Assembly (NCBI GenBank): GCA_041398665.1
Contig: JAWKUH010000031.1
Span: 5,518-69,517 of the forward strand
DNA: 64,000 nucleotides
Direction of reading: 5' to 3'
From: Rohdeia sp041398665
GTDB taxonomy: Bacteria > Planctomycetota > UBA1135 > GCA-002686595
Shown here: in pieces, positions 47,715 to 55,357 of the stretch
Numbering within the stretch: the stretch's first letter is position 1
Layout: every line of letters begins with the position of its first letter
Made by a program: the position numbers and the translations under genes
Notes under the pieces: model-generated
What the model was told of the DNA's origin: nothing
The model's input: the letters and a program-made list of their open reading frames with translations, nothing else
The model's database searches: none

Positions 47715-48611
47715 ATGCGCTTCTTCGACCCGCACGTCCACATGACCAGTCGGACCACCGACGACTACGACGCCATGGCGAAGGCCGGGGTGCGGGCGGT
47801 GATCGAGCCCGCCTTCTGGCTCGGTCAGCCGCGCACGAACGTCGGTTCCTTCGTGGACTACTTCTCGGCGCTCCTCGGGTGGGAGCGCTTCCGCGCCTCG
47901 CAATTCGGCGTCGCGCACTACTGCGCCATCGGCCTCAACTCGAAGGAGGCCAACGACGAGGGACTCGCCAAGGACGTGCTCGAGATCCTGCCGCGCTTCG
48001 CTCTCAAGGAGGGCGTCGTCGCGATCGGCGAGATCGGCTACGACGAGATCACTCCGGCGGAGGAGCGCGCGTTCCAGTGGCAGCTCGACTTCGCGGCGAA
48101 GCACGAGATGGTCGTGATGGTCCACTCGCCGCACCGCGACAAGAAGCGCGGCATCGTGCGCTCGATGGACGTCGCGGCCGAGGCCGGCGTCCCGATGGAC
48201 GAGCTCGTCATCGACCACAACAACGAGGAGACCGTCGAGTCGGTCCTCGAGCGAGGAGCGTGGGCCGCGTTCACGATCTACCCCCACACGAAGATGGGGA
48301 GCCGGCGCATGGTCGAGATCGTGAAGAAGTACGGCCCCGAGCGGATCATCGTGGACAGCTCGGCCGACTGGGGCATCTCGGACCCGCTGAGCGTGCCGCG
48401 CACGGCGGCGCTCATGCTCGAGCAGGGCGTCGACCCGGAGTGGGTGGAGCGCACGACCTGGTCGAACGCCCTCGAGGTGTACGGCAAGTCCGGCCAGATC
48501 GACGTGGAGGCGCTGCGAGGAACGCCGACCGTCGACCAGACGCAGCTCTTCTCCGAGAACTCCGTGCTGCGCGGTCAGCAGCCGCGCGTCGGGGAAGCCG
48601 TCCCGAACTGA
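47715..48611 (+). CDS. eboB: EboB, TatD-family metal-dependent hydrolase
   Basis: 298-residue TIM-barrel hydrolase. The metal-binding DPHVHM is at the N-terminus, GEIGYDEITPAEE supplies the next Glu, VMVHSPHRDKKRG and LVIDHNNEE the His ligands, and IIVDSSADWG the Asp. It follows eboA in the same order as in known ebo clusters. The block SRTTDDYDAMAKAG and EPAFWLGQPRT is specific for the EboB branch rather than general TatD nucleases. The substrate is unknown. Confidence 0.88.
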   Translation: MRFFDPHVHMTSRTTDDYDAMAKAGVRAVIEPAFWLGQPRTNVGSFVDYFSALLGWERFRASQFGVAHYCAIGLNSKEANDEGLAKDVLEILPRFALKEGVVAIGEIGYDEITPAEERAFQWQLDFAAKHEMVVMVHSPHRDKKRGIVRSMDVAAEAGVPMDELVIDHNNEETVESVLERGAWAAFTIYPHTKMGSRRMVEIVKKYGPERIIVDSSADWGISDPLSVPRTAALMLEQGVDPEWVERTTWSNALEVYGKSGQIDVEALRGTPTVDQTQLFSENSVLRGQQPRVGEAVPN

Positions 48612-48767
48612 TCCCGGGGGGCCTGCCCTTCGGTCACGGCGGCCCTGCGTTCACAGCGGCCCTTCGGGCCGCGGAAACACGGAGCACACGAAGGACCACG
48701 AAGGGCTCGATGCCCCGGGTGTTCTTCGTGTGCTTCGTGTGCTCTGTGGTTTTCTTCGCGCGGCGGC
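48612..48767. repeat. CACGAAG-type inverted repeat downstream of eboB
   Basis: A CGGCCCTTCGGGCCG hairpin, then a left arm (about 48678-48712, rich in CACACGAAGGACCACGAAG) and a right arm (about 48720-48754, CTTCGTGTGCTTCGTGTG). The same kind of arms is found at 7.9-8.1 kb. Confidence 0.75.
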
Positions 48768-49105
48768 GCGCTGCGTTCCCGCGCGGCGCGGAGCGGCGCA
48801 TGCGTTACCGCGCGGCGCGGGCGGCGCTGCGTTCCCGCGCGGCGCGGGGCGGCGCGCTGCATTCCCGCGCGGCGCAGGGCGGCGCGCGGTCCCCCGCGCG
48901 GCGCGGGCGGCGCTGCGTTCCCCGCGCGGCGCGAGCGGGCGCTGCGATCCCGCGCGGCGCGGGCGGCGCCCGTTCCCGCGCGGCGCGGAGCGGCGCTGCG
49001 TTCCCCGCGCGGCGCGGGCGGCGCGCCTGCGTTCCCGCGCGGCGCCAGAGCGCTGCGTTCCCGCGCGGCGCGGAAGCGGCGCGCGTTCCACCGCGCGGCC
49101 GGCAG
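48768..49105. repeat. GC-rich tandem array, about 12 units of 26-31 bp
   Basis: The unit is TGCGTTCCCGCGCGGCGCGG followed by GCGGCGC, with small differences and length changes. CGCGCGGCG occurs about every 28 bp from 48780 to 49091. The unit matches the last hairpin of the intergenic elements at 8.34 and 38.79 kb. Any open frames across it are low-complexity Arg/Ala and not believable genes. It ends 15 bp before msrA. Confidence 0.85.
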
Positions 49106-49120
49106 CGCCACGACCCTTGC

Positions 49121-49793
49121 TCAGTACTTCAGCCCGAGCTTCTTCAGCTTCGGCGAGATCACGGCCTTGCAGTAGGGGTTCCGGTCCTTGTTCTGGACGT
49201 AGTAGTCCTGGTGGTCGTCCTCGGCCGGCCAGAACGTCGACGCGTCGACGATCTCGGTCACGATCGGCCGGTCGAAGCGCTCCTGGGCGTGCTCGCTTCG
49301 CGCGCTCCGCGACGTCGCGCTGCGACTCCGACGACACGAAGATCGCCGAGCGGTACTGCGTCCCGACGTCCGCGCCCTGGCGGTTCAGCGTGGTCGGGTC
49401 GTGCAGGTCGAAGAACACGTCGAGCAGGTCCTCGTACGCGATCTTGCTCGGGTCGAAGCGCACCTGCACCACCTCGGCGTGCCCGGTGAGACCGGTGCAG
49501 ACCTGCTTGTAGCTGGGGTCGTCGACCGTTCCGCCCATGTAGCCCGACGTGACGTCGACGACGCCCGAGAGCTGCTCCAGCACGGCCTCGACGCACCAGA
49601 AGCACCCTCCGCCCAAGGTCGCCGTCTCGATCGTCGCGTTCTTCTCGTCCATCGCTCCTGCCTCCGCGGTCGCTCGTGCCTCGCCCTGCTCCGCTCCCTC
49701 ACCGGCCCCGGCCCGCCCGGCGCCGGGATCGGCGTTCGTGCACGCGGCGAGGAGGACCAGGAGGGACGTGAGGGCTGCCCGGATTCGTGTCAT
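49121..49793 (-). CDS. msrA: Peptide methionine sulfoxide reductase MsrA, lipoprotein form, one +1 shift
   Basis: Reduces methionine-S-sulfoxide in proteins. About 223 residues corrected. A lipobox-type N-terminus (LTSLLVLLAACTNADPG) predicts an envelope-anchored form. The catalytic motif TATLGGGCFWCVEAVLEQL, GYMGGTVDDPSYKQV and GHAEVVQVRFDP are typical, as is the C-terminus EDDHQDYYVQNKD ending KKLGLKY. A +1 shift at 49295 (coding strand AAG-C-GAG) separates the last 65 residues. It converges on the tandem array and eboB. Confidence 0.92.
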
Positions 49794-49834
49794 CGTGGTG
49801 TGGGTCGCGCCCCGGATCGCGGGGCACGAGAAGG

Positions 49835-50668
49835 ATGGAACATGGATTCGTAGCCGTCGAGACCGCGGACGGGAGTCTCACCCTCCGCCACCCCGTGCAC
49901 GGCGAGACGATGCACTCGCGCGCGGGTGCTCGGACGCAGGCGCGGGAGCGCTACGCCCTCGCGTGCATCCTGGGACGAGTGCTTCCGGGGAAGCGCCGCC
50001 TGCTCGACATCGGCACGGGACTCGCCTTCAACCTCGCCGCGGCGCACGAGCGTCATCGCGCGCTGACGCCGGGAGAGCCGCTCGAGGCGGTCTCGCTCGA
50101 ACTCGGCGCCGACGTGCTGCGCGCCGGTCTCGAGCTCCCGCCCGACCCCGATCCCGCGTTCCGGGCCTTCCACGAGCCCGTGCGCGACGCGCTGCGACGC
50201 GCGTTGACGTCGACGCGCGGCGAACCGGATTCCCTGTGGCGCGGCGAGGTCGCGGACGACTTCGTGCTGGAACTGCGCTTCGGCGACGCTCGACACACGC
50301 TCCTCGCGACCCAGGGGAGCTTCGACGCGGTGTTCCTCGATCCGTTCTCCCCCGGCGTGGAGGGCGAGCTGTGGGACCCGGGCTTCCTCGCGGCGGTCGC
50401 CGCGCGCATGTCGGACGGCGCGGTCCTCGCGACGTACTCCGCCGCGACGCGCGTCCGAGCCGGACTCCTCGCCGCGGGACTCGCGGTCGGACCGGCCCCG
50501 CGCGTCGGGGCGAAGTCCGAGGGCACCCTGGCGGCGCGCGGGCGCGTCCTGCCGGCGTTCGCGCCCCGGGTCGAGCGGAGGCTGCGACAACGCGCCGCAG
50601 TCCTCGGTGCCTCTCCGGGCCATTCCCGGGACGAGGTGGGGGACGCGCAGGGGGGCCGTGGCCTATGA
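49835..50668 (+). CDS. MnmC-like tRNA methyltransferase domain protein
   Basis: 277 residues. Resembles the N-terminal SAM-dependent methyltransferase domain of MnmC (DUF752), which completes mnm5s2U at the tRNA wobble position. Seen: LLDIGTGLAFNLAAA as the SAM-binding loop, AVSLELGADVLRAGLEL, FDAVFLDPFSPGVEGELWDP and LATYSAATRVRAGLLAAG. No FAD-dependent oxidase domain is attached, as in other stand-alone forms. GAGAAGG precedes ATG 49835. Confidence 0.83.
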   Translation: MEHGFVAVETADGSLTLRHPVHGETMHSRAGARTQARERYALACILGRVLPGKRRLLDIGTGLAFNLAAAHERHRALTPGEPLEAVSLELGADVLRAGLELPPDPDPAFRAFHEPVRDALRRALTSTRGEPDSLWRGEVADDFVLELRFGDARHTLLATQGSFDAVFLDPFSPGVEGELWDPGFLAAVAARMSDGAVLATYSAATRVRAGLLAAGLAVGPAPRVGAKSEGTLAARGRVLPAFAPRVERRLRQRAAVLGASPGHSRDEVGDAQGGRGL

Positions 50669-50669
50669 T
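50664..50669 (+). promoter_or_regulatory. Probable -10 of the tatA operon
   Basis: TATGAT overlaps the stop of the MnmC-like gene, about 78 nt before tatA. Confidence 0.4.
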
Positions 50670-50747
50670 GTTCGGCCGCAGAGGGCGCGACCGCGTTCCG
50701 CCGACCGAGGTCGGATCCCGCGCCCGGCGCGCAACCATCGAATCGCC

Positions 50748-50939
50748 ATGCCGCTGCTTGCCTTGTTCGGACCGACCGAGCTCTGGATCATCCTCGGTGT
50801 CGTCGTCCTCCTCTTCGGGGCGAGCAAACTCCCGCAGCTCGCCCGTTCCGCCGGGTCGAGCATCAATCAGTTCAAGAAGGGACTGAAAGAGGGTGAAGAC
50901 GGCGTCGGCGCCGAGGACGAGCGCAAGGAACTGCCCTGA
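50748..50939 (+). CDS. tatA: Sec-independent translocase TatA
   Basis: 63-residue subunit of the twin-arginine protein export pore. A short transmembrane helix (FGPTELWIILGVVVLLFG) is followed by the amphipathic helix ASKLPQLARSAGSSINQFKK and an acidic tail. ATG 50748; the longer frame upstream is not family-like. Its stop overlaps mobA by one base. The pairing is sensible, because molybdenum enzymes are classic Tat cargo. Confidence 0.92.
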   Translation: MPLLALFGPTELWIILGVVVLLFGASKLPQLARSAGSSINQFKKGLKEGEDGVGAEDERKELP

Positions 50940-51667
50940 TGATCGTCGAGTGCGGCGCCGGAGCGGACGCGGCGCGTCCCGGCGGCGCGGCCGACACGCC
51001 CGCGGGTCTCGTGCTCTGCGGTGGAGCGAGCCGTCGCTTCGGCAGTGACAAGGCGCTCGTCGAGCACGACGGGAGCACCTTGCTCGAGCGGACGCTCGCC
51101 GTCCTCGAGTCGTGCTGCGGCCGTGTGTTCCTGGCGACGGGGGCGGAGCCGCGCTACGCGGCGACCGTCGGTGACGGAGCGCGCCGACGCGTCGTGCTGG
51201 ACCGGGGACCCGACCTCGGACCGCTCGCCGGGCTCGAGGCCGGGCTGCGTGCGGCGCGGGACGCCGGTGGTTCGCCCTGGCTGCTCGTGCTCGCGACCGA
51301 TCTGCCCAACGTGACGAGCGAGGTGCTCGGTGCGCTGCTCGATCGCGCGCGCGAGGCGCTCGCACACGTGTGCGTGTGGCGCGACGCGAGCGGGGTCCAC
51401 CCGGTCCTCGCGGCCGTGCACGTCGACGCGCTCCCCGCCGTCGCGGCGGCCCTCGACCGCGGTGAACGACGACTCGACGCCTACTGGGGCGACCCGCTCC
51501 CCGGCTCCGCGCTCGAGCCCGCCGGTTCGCGCGTCCGCGTCGTGGAACTCGGGGCGGACGTCCTCGCCGAAGCTGGATCCGATCCCGCGGCCAACGCGAA
51601 CACTCCCGAGGAGCTCCTCGCGATCGGGCGCGCACGACGCGCGCAGGGTGAGGAGGCCCGTCGATGA
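50939..51667 (+). CDS. mobA: Molybdenum cofactor guanylyltransferase
   Basis: Transfers GMP from GTP to molybdopterin. 242 residues. The nucleotidyl-transferase signature GLVLCGGASRRFGSDKALVE, DLGPLAGLEAGL and LVLATDLPNVTSE are diagnostic. The start ATG at 50939 is inside the tatA stop region (TGATG). The N-terminal 18 residues are extra. Its stop overlaps the polyprenyl synthase start by 4 bp. Confidence 0.9.
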   Translation: MIVECGAGADAARPGGAADTPAGLVLCGGASRRFGSDKALVEHDGSTLLERTLAVLESCCGRVFLATGAEPRYAATVGDGARRRVVLDRGPDLGPLAGLEAGLRAARDAGGSPWLLVLATDLPNVTSEVLGALLDRAREALAHVCVWRDASGVHPVLAAVHVDALPAVAAALDRGERRLDAYWGDPLPGSALEPAGSRVRVVELGADVLAEAGSDPAANANTPEELLAIGRARRAQGEEARR

Positions 51668-52650
51668 GCCCGCGCGATCTCGATCTGGCCGAGTTGTTCC
51701 TGCCCGTCTCCGCGGAGATGGACGCCATGCGCGACGTCCTCGTCGAACAGCTCGACGACGCGTCGGGGTCCGTGCGCGACATGACGGGGCACGTCTCGCG
51801 CTTCCGCGGGAAGCAGCTCCGCGCCGCGCTCGTGCTGCTCTCGGCCAAGGCCTGCGGGACCTACACGCCGGAGCACCCCTCGGTCGCCGCGGTGGTGGAG
51901 ATGATCCACCTCGCGACGCTGGTGCACGACGACATCCTCGACGGAGCGGAGGTGCGCCGCCGCGTGGCGTGCGTCAACCAGCGCTGGGACAACCAGATCG
52001 CGGTTCTCCTCGGCGACTTCCTCTACGCGCGCGCCTTCGCGCTCTCGACGACGCTGTCGTCGCGCCTGTGCAGCAGGCTCCTCGCCGAGACGACGCGCGT
52101 CCTGTGCGTCGGCGAGATCGAGCAGAGCGCGCGCCGCTACGACTTCGAGGTCGAGCGCGAGACGCTCGAGCGAATCGCCTCGTCGAAGACCGCGAGCCTC
52201 TACTCGGCGGCCTGCGAACTCGGCGCGCGTTACCCCGGCGGCGAGACGGAGAAGGGCGAGACCATGGCCGCGTTCGGACGCGAGGTCGGACTCGCGTTCC
52301 AACTCGTCGACGACTGCCTCGACCTCGTCGGTGACGAGGCGGTGCTCGGCAAGTCCGTCGGCTCCGACGTGCAGGACGGCAAGGTCACGTTGCCCGTGTG
52401 GCACGTCTACCGCGGAGCCGATCCCACGACGCGCGCGCGGATCCGCGATGCGTACACATTGCCGAACGTTCACGACCGTGCGGCCGCGCTGAAGCGTGTC
52501 GTAGACGTCCGCCCGGGTGTCGAGGCGACGATGGTCGACGCTCGCGGACTCCTGGACGGCGCGCGCGACAGGTTGCGCGGACTCCCCGAGTCGGCGGCGC
52601 GTTCCTCGCTCGAGGAGATCACGCGTTTCGTGCTGAAGCGGTCGTTCTAG
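51664..52650 (+). CDS. Trans-polyprenyl diphosphate synthase
   Basis: Makes long-chain isoprenyl diphosphate, probably for the quinone side chain. 328 residues. First aspartate-rich motif LVHDDILDGAEVRRR; GDFLYARAFAL; second motif QLVDDCLDLVGD; FRGKQLRAALVLLSAKACG at the N-terminal substrate site. Octaprenyl/heptaprenyl synthases (IspB-type) are the closest by motif. Coupled to mobA and followed by the cytochrome c assembly genes, so the operon seems to serve respiration. Confidence 0.9.
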   Translation: MSPRDLDLAELFLPVSAEMDAMRDVLVEQLDDASGSVRDMTGHVSRFRGKQLRAALVLLSAKACGTYTPEHPSVAAVVEMIHLATLVHDDILDGAEVRRRVACVNQRWDNQIAVLLGDFLYARAFALSTTLSSRLCSRLLAETTRVLCVGEIEQSARRYDFEVERETLERIASSKTASLYSAACELGARYPGGETEKGETMAAFGREVGLAFQLVDDCLDLVGDEAVLGKSVGSDVQDGKVTLPVWHVYRGADPTTRARIRDAYTLPNVHDRAAALKRVVDVRPGVEATMVDARGLLDGARDRLRGLPESAARSSLEEITRFVLKRSF

Positions 52651-52694
52651 TCAGTCGCGGGGCGAGCAGGCGCGCCGCGGTCACCCCACGAGAC

Positions 52695-55343
52695 ATGTCG
52701 AAGACGCAGGACGGAGAGAACGCATCCACGTCGGCCGCCGCGCCGACCGGTCCGAAGCGCATCGGGTTCGGCGCGGCGATCCTCGGCGTCGTCGGGCTCA
52801 CCGCCGTCGGTTGGATCGCGCTCGAGGTCCTCTCGAGCCACTGGCGGGTCTACCAGCAGCTCCGCGAGACGCACTCCGCCTGGGACGCGCTCACGACGCT
52901 GCCCGGAGCGACGGCCGACGCGAACTGGAGCGACACCCGACTGCTCGTCCGCGACGTCATCTTCGTCGCCTTCACGATCTTCTTCGGGATCTTCGCCTGG
53001 CTGAGCCGGGCGTCGTTCACGCGCTTCTTCCGCTCCATGAACGTGGGCGTGGCGGTGGTGCTGCTCGCCACGCTGTCCGTGGTCTCCGGCGTGCTGATCC
53101 CGCAGATCGGTCCGCCCGACGACTCGACGGTGCGCGTCGACGCGCCCGACGCCCCGGGCGGCAACTACCGCGAGCAGTTCGACGAGTTCCGCTGGGCCGT
53201 CGGCTACTTCCTCTACCACCTCGGCCACCTCTACGGCGTCGGCATGCCCGAGGCCGACATCCCGCCCGCCGCGATCGCGGGTTTGGACGGGTTCTCGCGC
53301 AAGTACGGCCTCGAGGAGGCGGGGAACCGTCGCAAGGGCATGGAGGCCGCGTTCTCGGGGAACGCCAAGACGCTCGCGATCGAGGACTTCACGATCCGCA
53401 ACGAGAAGCGCCTCCGCAGCGCGTTCGACCTCGTGACGAGGCTGCACCTCAACCGGGTGTACCGCTCCTTCTGGTTCGCGAGTCTCCTGACCGTCCTGGC
53501 CGTCGCGATCGTCTTCAACACCTTCCACGGCGGGCCGAAGCGCTGGCTGAAGCCCTCGAAGTTCGGCTTCTTCCTCGTCCACGTGGGGATGCTCGTGCTG
53601 CTCACGGGCGGTGCGCTCAGCCGCACGTTCACGGTGCGGGGCATCTGCAACCTCCACCTCGGCGGACTCGACCGCAACGGCGACGGCGTCTACGACCGCT
53701 CGCGCGACGAGATGCCGCCCGTCGAGGACGGCTTCTACCGCAGCAACATCCCCGACGCGGAGCACCTGCGGTTCATGCCCTTCGGCCTCAGCCTCGAGGC
53801 CTTCGCGCGCCGTGACTGGCCGGCGCTGCAGGTCACGTTCCTCGACGAGGAGGGCGTGCCGCTGGCCTTCAAGTCGCGACTGCCCACCTACACGCTGTGG
53901 AACGGCCGCGAGATCGACCTCGACTACGTCGACCCGCCGGATGGCTCGGGCGGCGATCCCGAGCCGCGCCTGCGCCTGATCGTCCGCGCGCTCCACGAGC
54001 GCGCGACCGTGGCCGGCGTCGTCACGCGCGAGCGCACCGCGGCGGAACGCGGCGACGGACCGGCGAGCCCGGTGGCCGAGCTGCGCGTCCCCGACGCCCG
54101 ACGCATCGACCCGTCGCGCATCGGCGAAGCGGTGCCTTCGCGGCAGGAGTTTCTCTTCGCGGCGGCGCCCGGATCGTCCGACGTCGACTGCGTGTCCGAC
54201 CTCACGGCGAAGTTCCGCCTCGTCGCCGTGCGCGAGGGCGACCCGACCGTCCGGTTCCCGGGCCGCGAGGGGCGCCTCGGCGCGTGCTACGTCCGCACGC
54301 TGGTCGAGGGCGAGAACGTCGACGAACGCATCGACGTGCGGCTCGGCGAGGTGAACGAGCTCCCCGGCGGCTACCGCATCGTCTTCCAGCGCGCGACGAA
54401 GTGGTACCAGACGGATCCGCGCACCGGGACCGAGATCGAGATCGGCATCCCGCTCGCCCAACAGCCGCTGATGAACCCCGCGGTCGTGGCGCTCGTGACG
54501 GCGCCCGACGGCCGCTCGGAGTCGAGGGTGCTGCAGGACGGCGTCGACCCGATGGAGCGGAAGCTCGTCGACTCCTACGACGTCCCCGAGGTGCTGCTGA
54601 CGCTCGACTGGGACGATTGGACGGCGCCCGGCGGTGCGCGCTACGTCCTCACCTGGGACGCGAACGACCGCGCGACCCTGATCTCCCAGGACGGCGATCG
54701 CACCGACGTCGCGCTCGGCGAGCGGTTGCCGATGGAAGGCATGCCGGTCGAGCTCGTCGACGTGTTCGACGACTTCGCCTACGAGGCGGACGTCCGTTTC
54801 CGCGATCCGATCGTGCGGGACGACGGCTGGAACGAGGAGTTCTACTCGCGCGACCCTCGTGGGCTCGAGCTCGAGATCGTGCACTGGCCGGAGGACGCGC
54901 GTCGGCGCACGAGCGAGATCGTCTCCATGGCGTCGACCCGCGCCGGCGCGGCCGGGATCCACATCGACCGCGAGAGCGCCTTCGTCCTCGAGTTCTTCGA
55001 GAACACCGCCGGCTTCCCCTTCGAGTGGCGCAGCGTCCTGCGCGTGCACGAGCGCGACGCGAGCGGCAACTGGGTCGAGAAGGACCTCGGCGATCCGCGT
55101 TCGCGCGAGATTCGCGTCAACGACTACTTCTTCTACAAGGGCTATCGGATGTTCCAGACCAACGCGAACGAGACGATGCCCGGCTACTCCGGCATCGGCG
55201 TCGTGTTCGATCCGGGCATCCCGCTGGCCATCGCCGGCATGTGGATCGTGATCGCGGGAGCCGCGTTCGCCTTCCTGGTCCGTCCGATCCTCCTGGCGCG
55301 AGGCCGGGGGAACCGCGGCGCCGTCCCGACTCGTCAGGGGTAG
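52695..55343 (+). CDS. ResB-like cytochrome c biogenesis protein
   Basis: 882 residues, larger than typical ResB/CcsB (about 450-650). Hydrophobic helices near 25-45, 95-115 and 120-140 (FRSMNVGVAVVLLATLSVVS) are followed by another near 265, then FGFFLVHVGMLVLLTGGALS. A long periplasmic domain ends with NDYFFYKGYRMFQTN and a final helix, as in ResB. The family works with CcsA to carry and attach haem to apocytochromes. ATG 52695. ccsA starts 14 bp after it. Confidence 0.85.
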   Translation: MSKTQDGENASTSAAAPTGPKRIGFGAAILGVVGLTAVGWIALEVLSSHWRVYQQLRETHSAWDALTTLPGATADANWSDTRLLVRDVIFVAFTIFFGIFAWLSRASFTRFFRSMNVGVAVVLLATLSVVSGVLIPQIGPPDDSTVRVDAPDAPGGNYREQFDEFRWAVGYFLYHLGHLYGVGMPEADIPPAAIAGLDGFSRKYGLEEAGNRRKGMEAAFSGNAKTLAIEDFTIRNEKRLRSAFDLVTRLHLNRVYRSFWFASLLTVLAVAIVFNTFHGGPKRWLKPSKFGFFLVHVGMLVLLTGGALSRTFTVRGICNLHLGGLDRNGDGVYDRSRDEMPPVEDGFYRSNIPDAEHLRFMPFGLSLEAFARRDWPALQVTFLDEEGVPLAFKSRLPTYTLWNGREIDLDYVDPPDGSGGDPEPRLRLIVRALHERATVAGVVTRERTAAERGDGPASPVAELRVPDARRIDPSRIGEAVPSRQEFLFAAAPGSSDVDCVSDLTAKFRLVAVREGDPTVRFPGREGRLGACYVRTLVEGENVDERIDVRLGEVNELPGGYRIVFQRATKWYQTDPRTGTEIEIGIPLAQQPLMNPAVVALVTAPDGRSESRVLQDGVDPMERKLVDSYDVPEVLLTLDWDDWTAPGGARYVLTWDANDRATLISQDGDRTDVALGERLPMEGMPVELVDVFDDFAYEADVRFRDPIVRDDGWNEEFYSRDPRGLELEIVHWPEDARRRTSEIVSMASTRAGAAGIHIDRESAFVLEFFENTAGFPFEWRSVLRVHERDASGNWVEKDLGDPRSREIRVNDYFFYKGYRMFQTNANETMPGYSGIGVVFDPGIPLAIAGMWIVIAGAAFAFLVRPILLARGRGNRGAVPTRQG

Positions 55344-55357
55344 TACCGGAGGCCACG

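Noticed and set aside
48768..49105. CRISPR array
   Set aside because: Units are about 28 bp, directly adjacent, with no unique spacers and with internal palindromes; no cas genes nearby.
49815..50668. Spermidine synthase for the MnmC-like gene
   Set aside because: The DPFSPGVEGELWDP stretch and overall length match the DUF752/MnmC group, not polyamine aminopropyltransferases.
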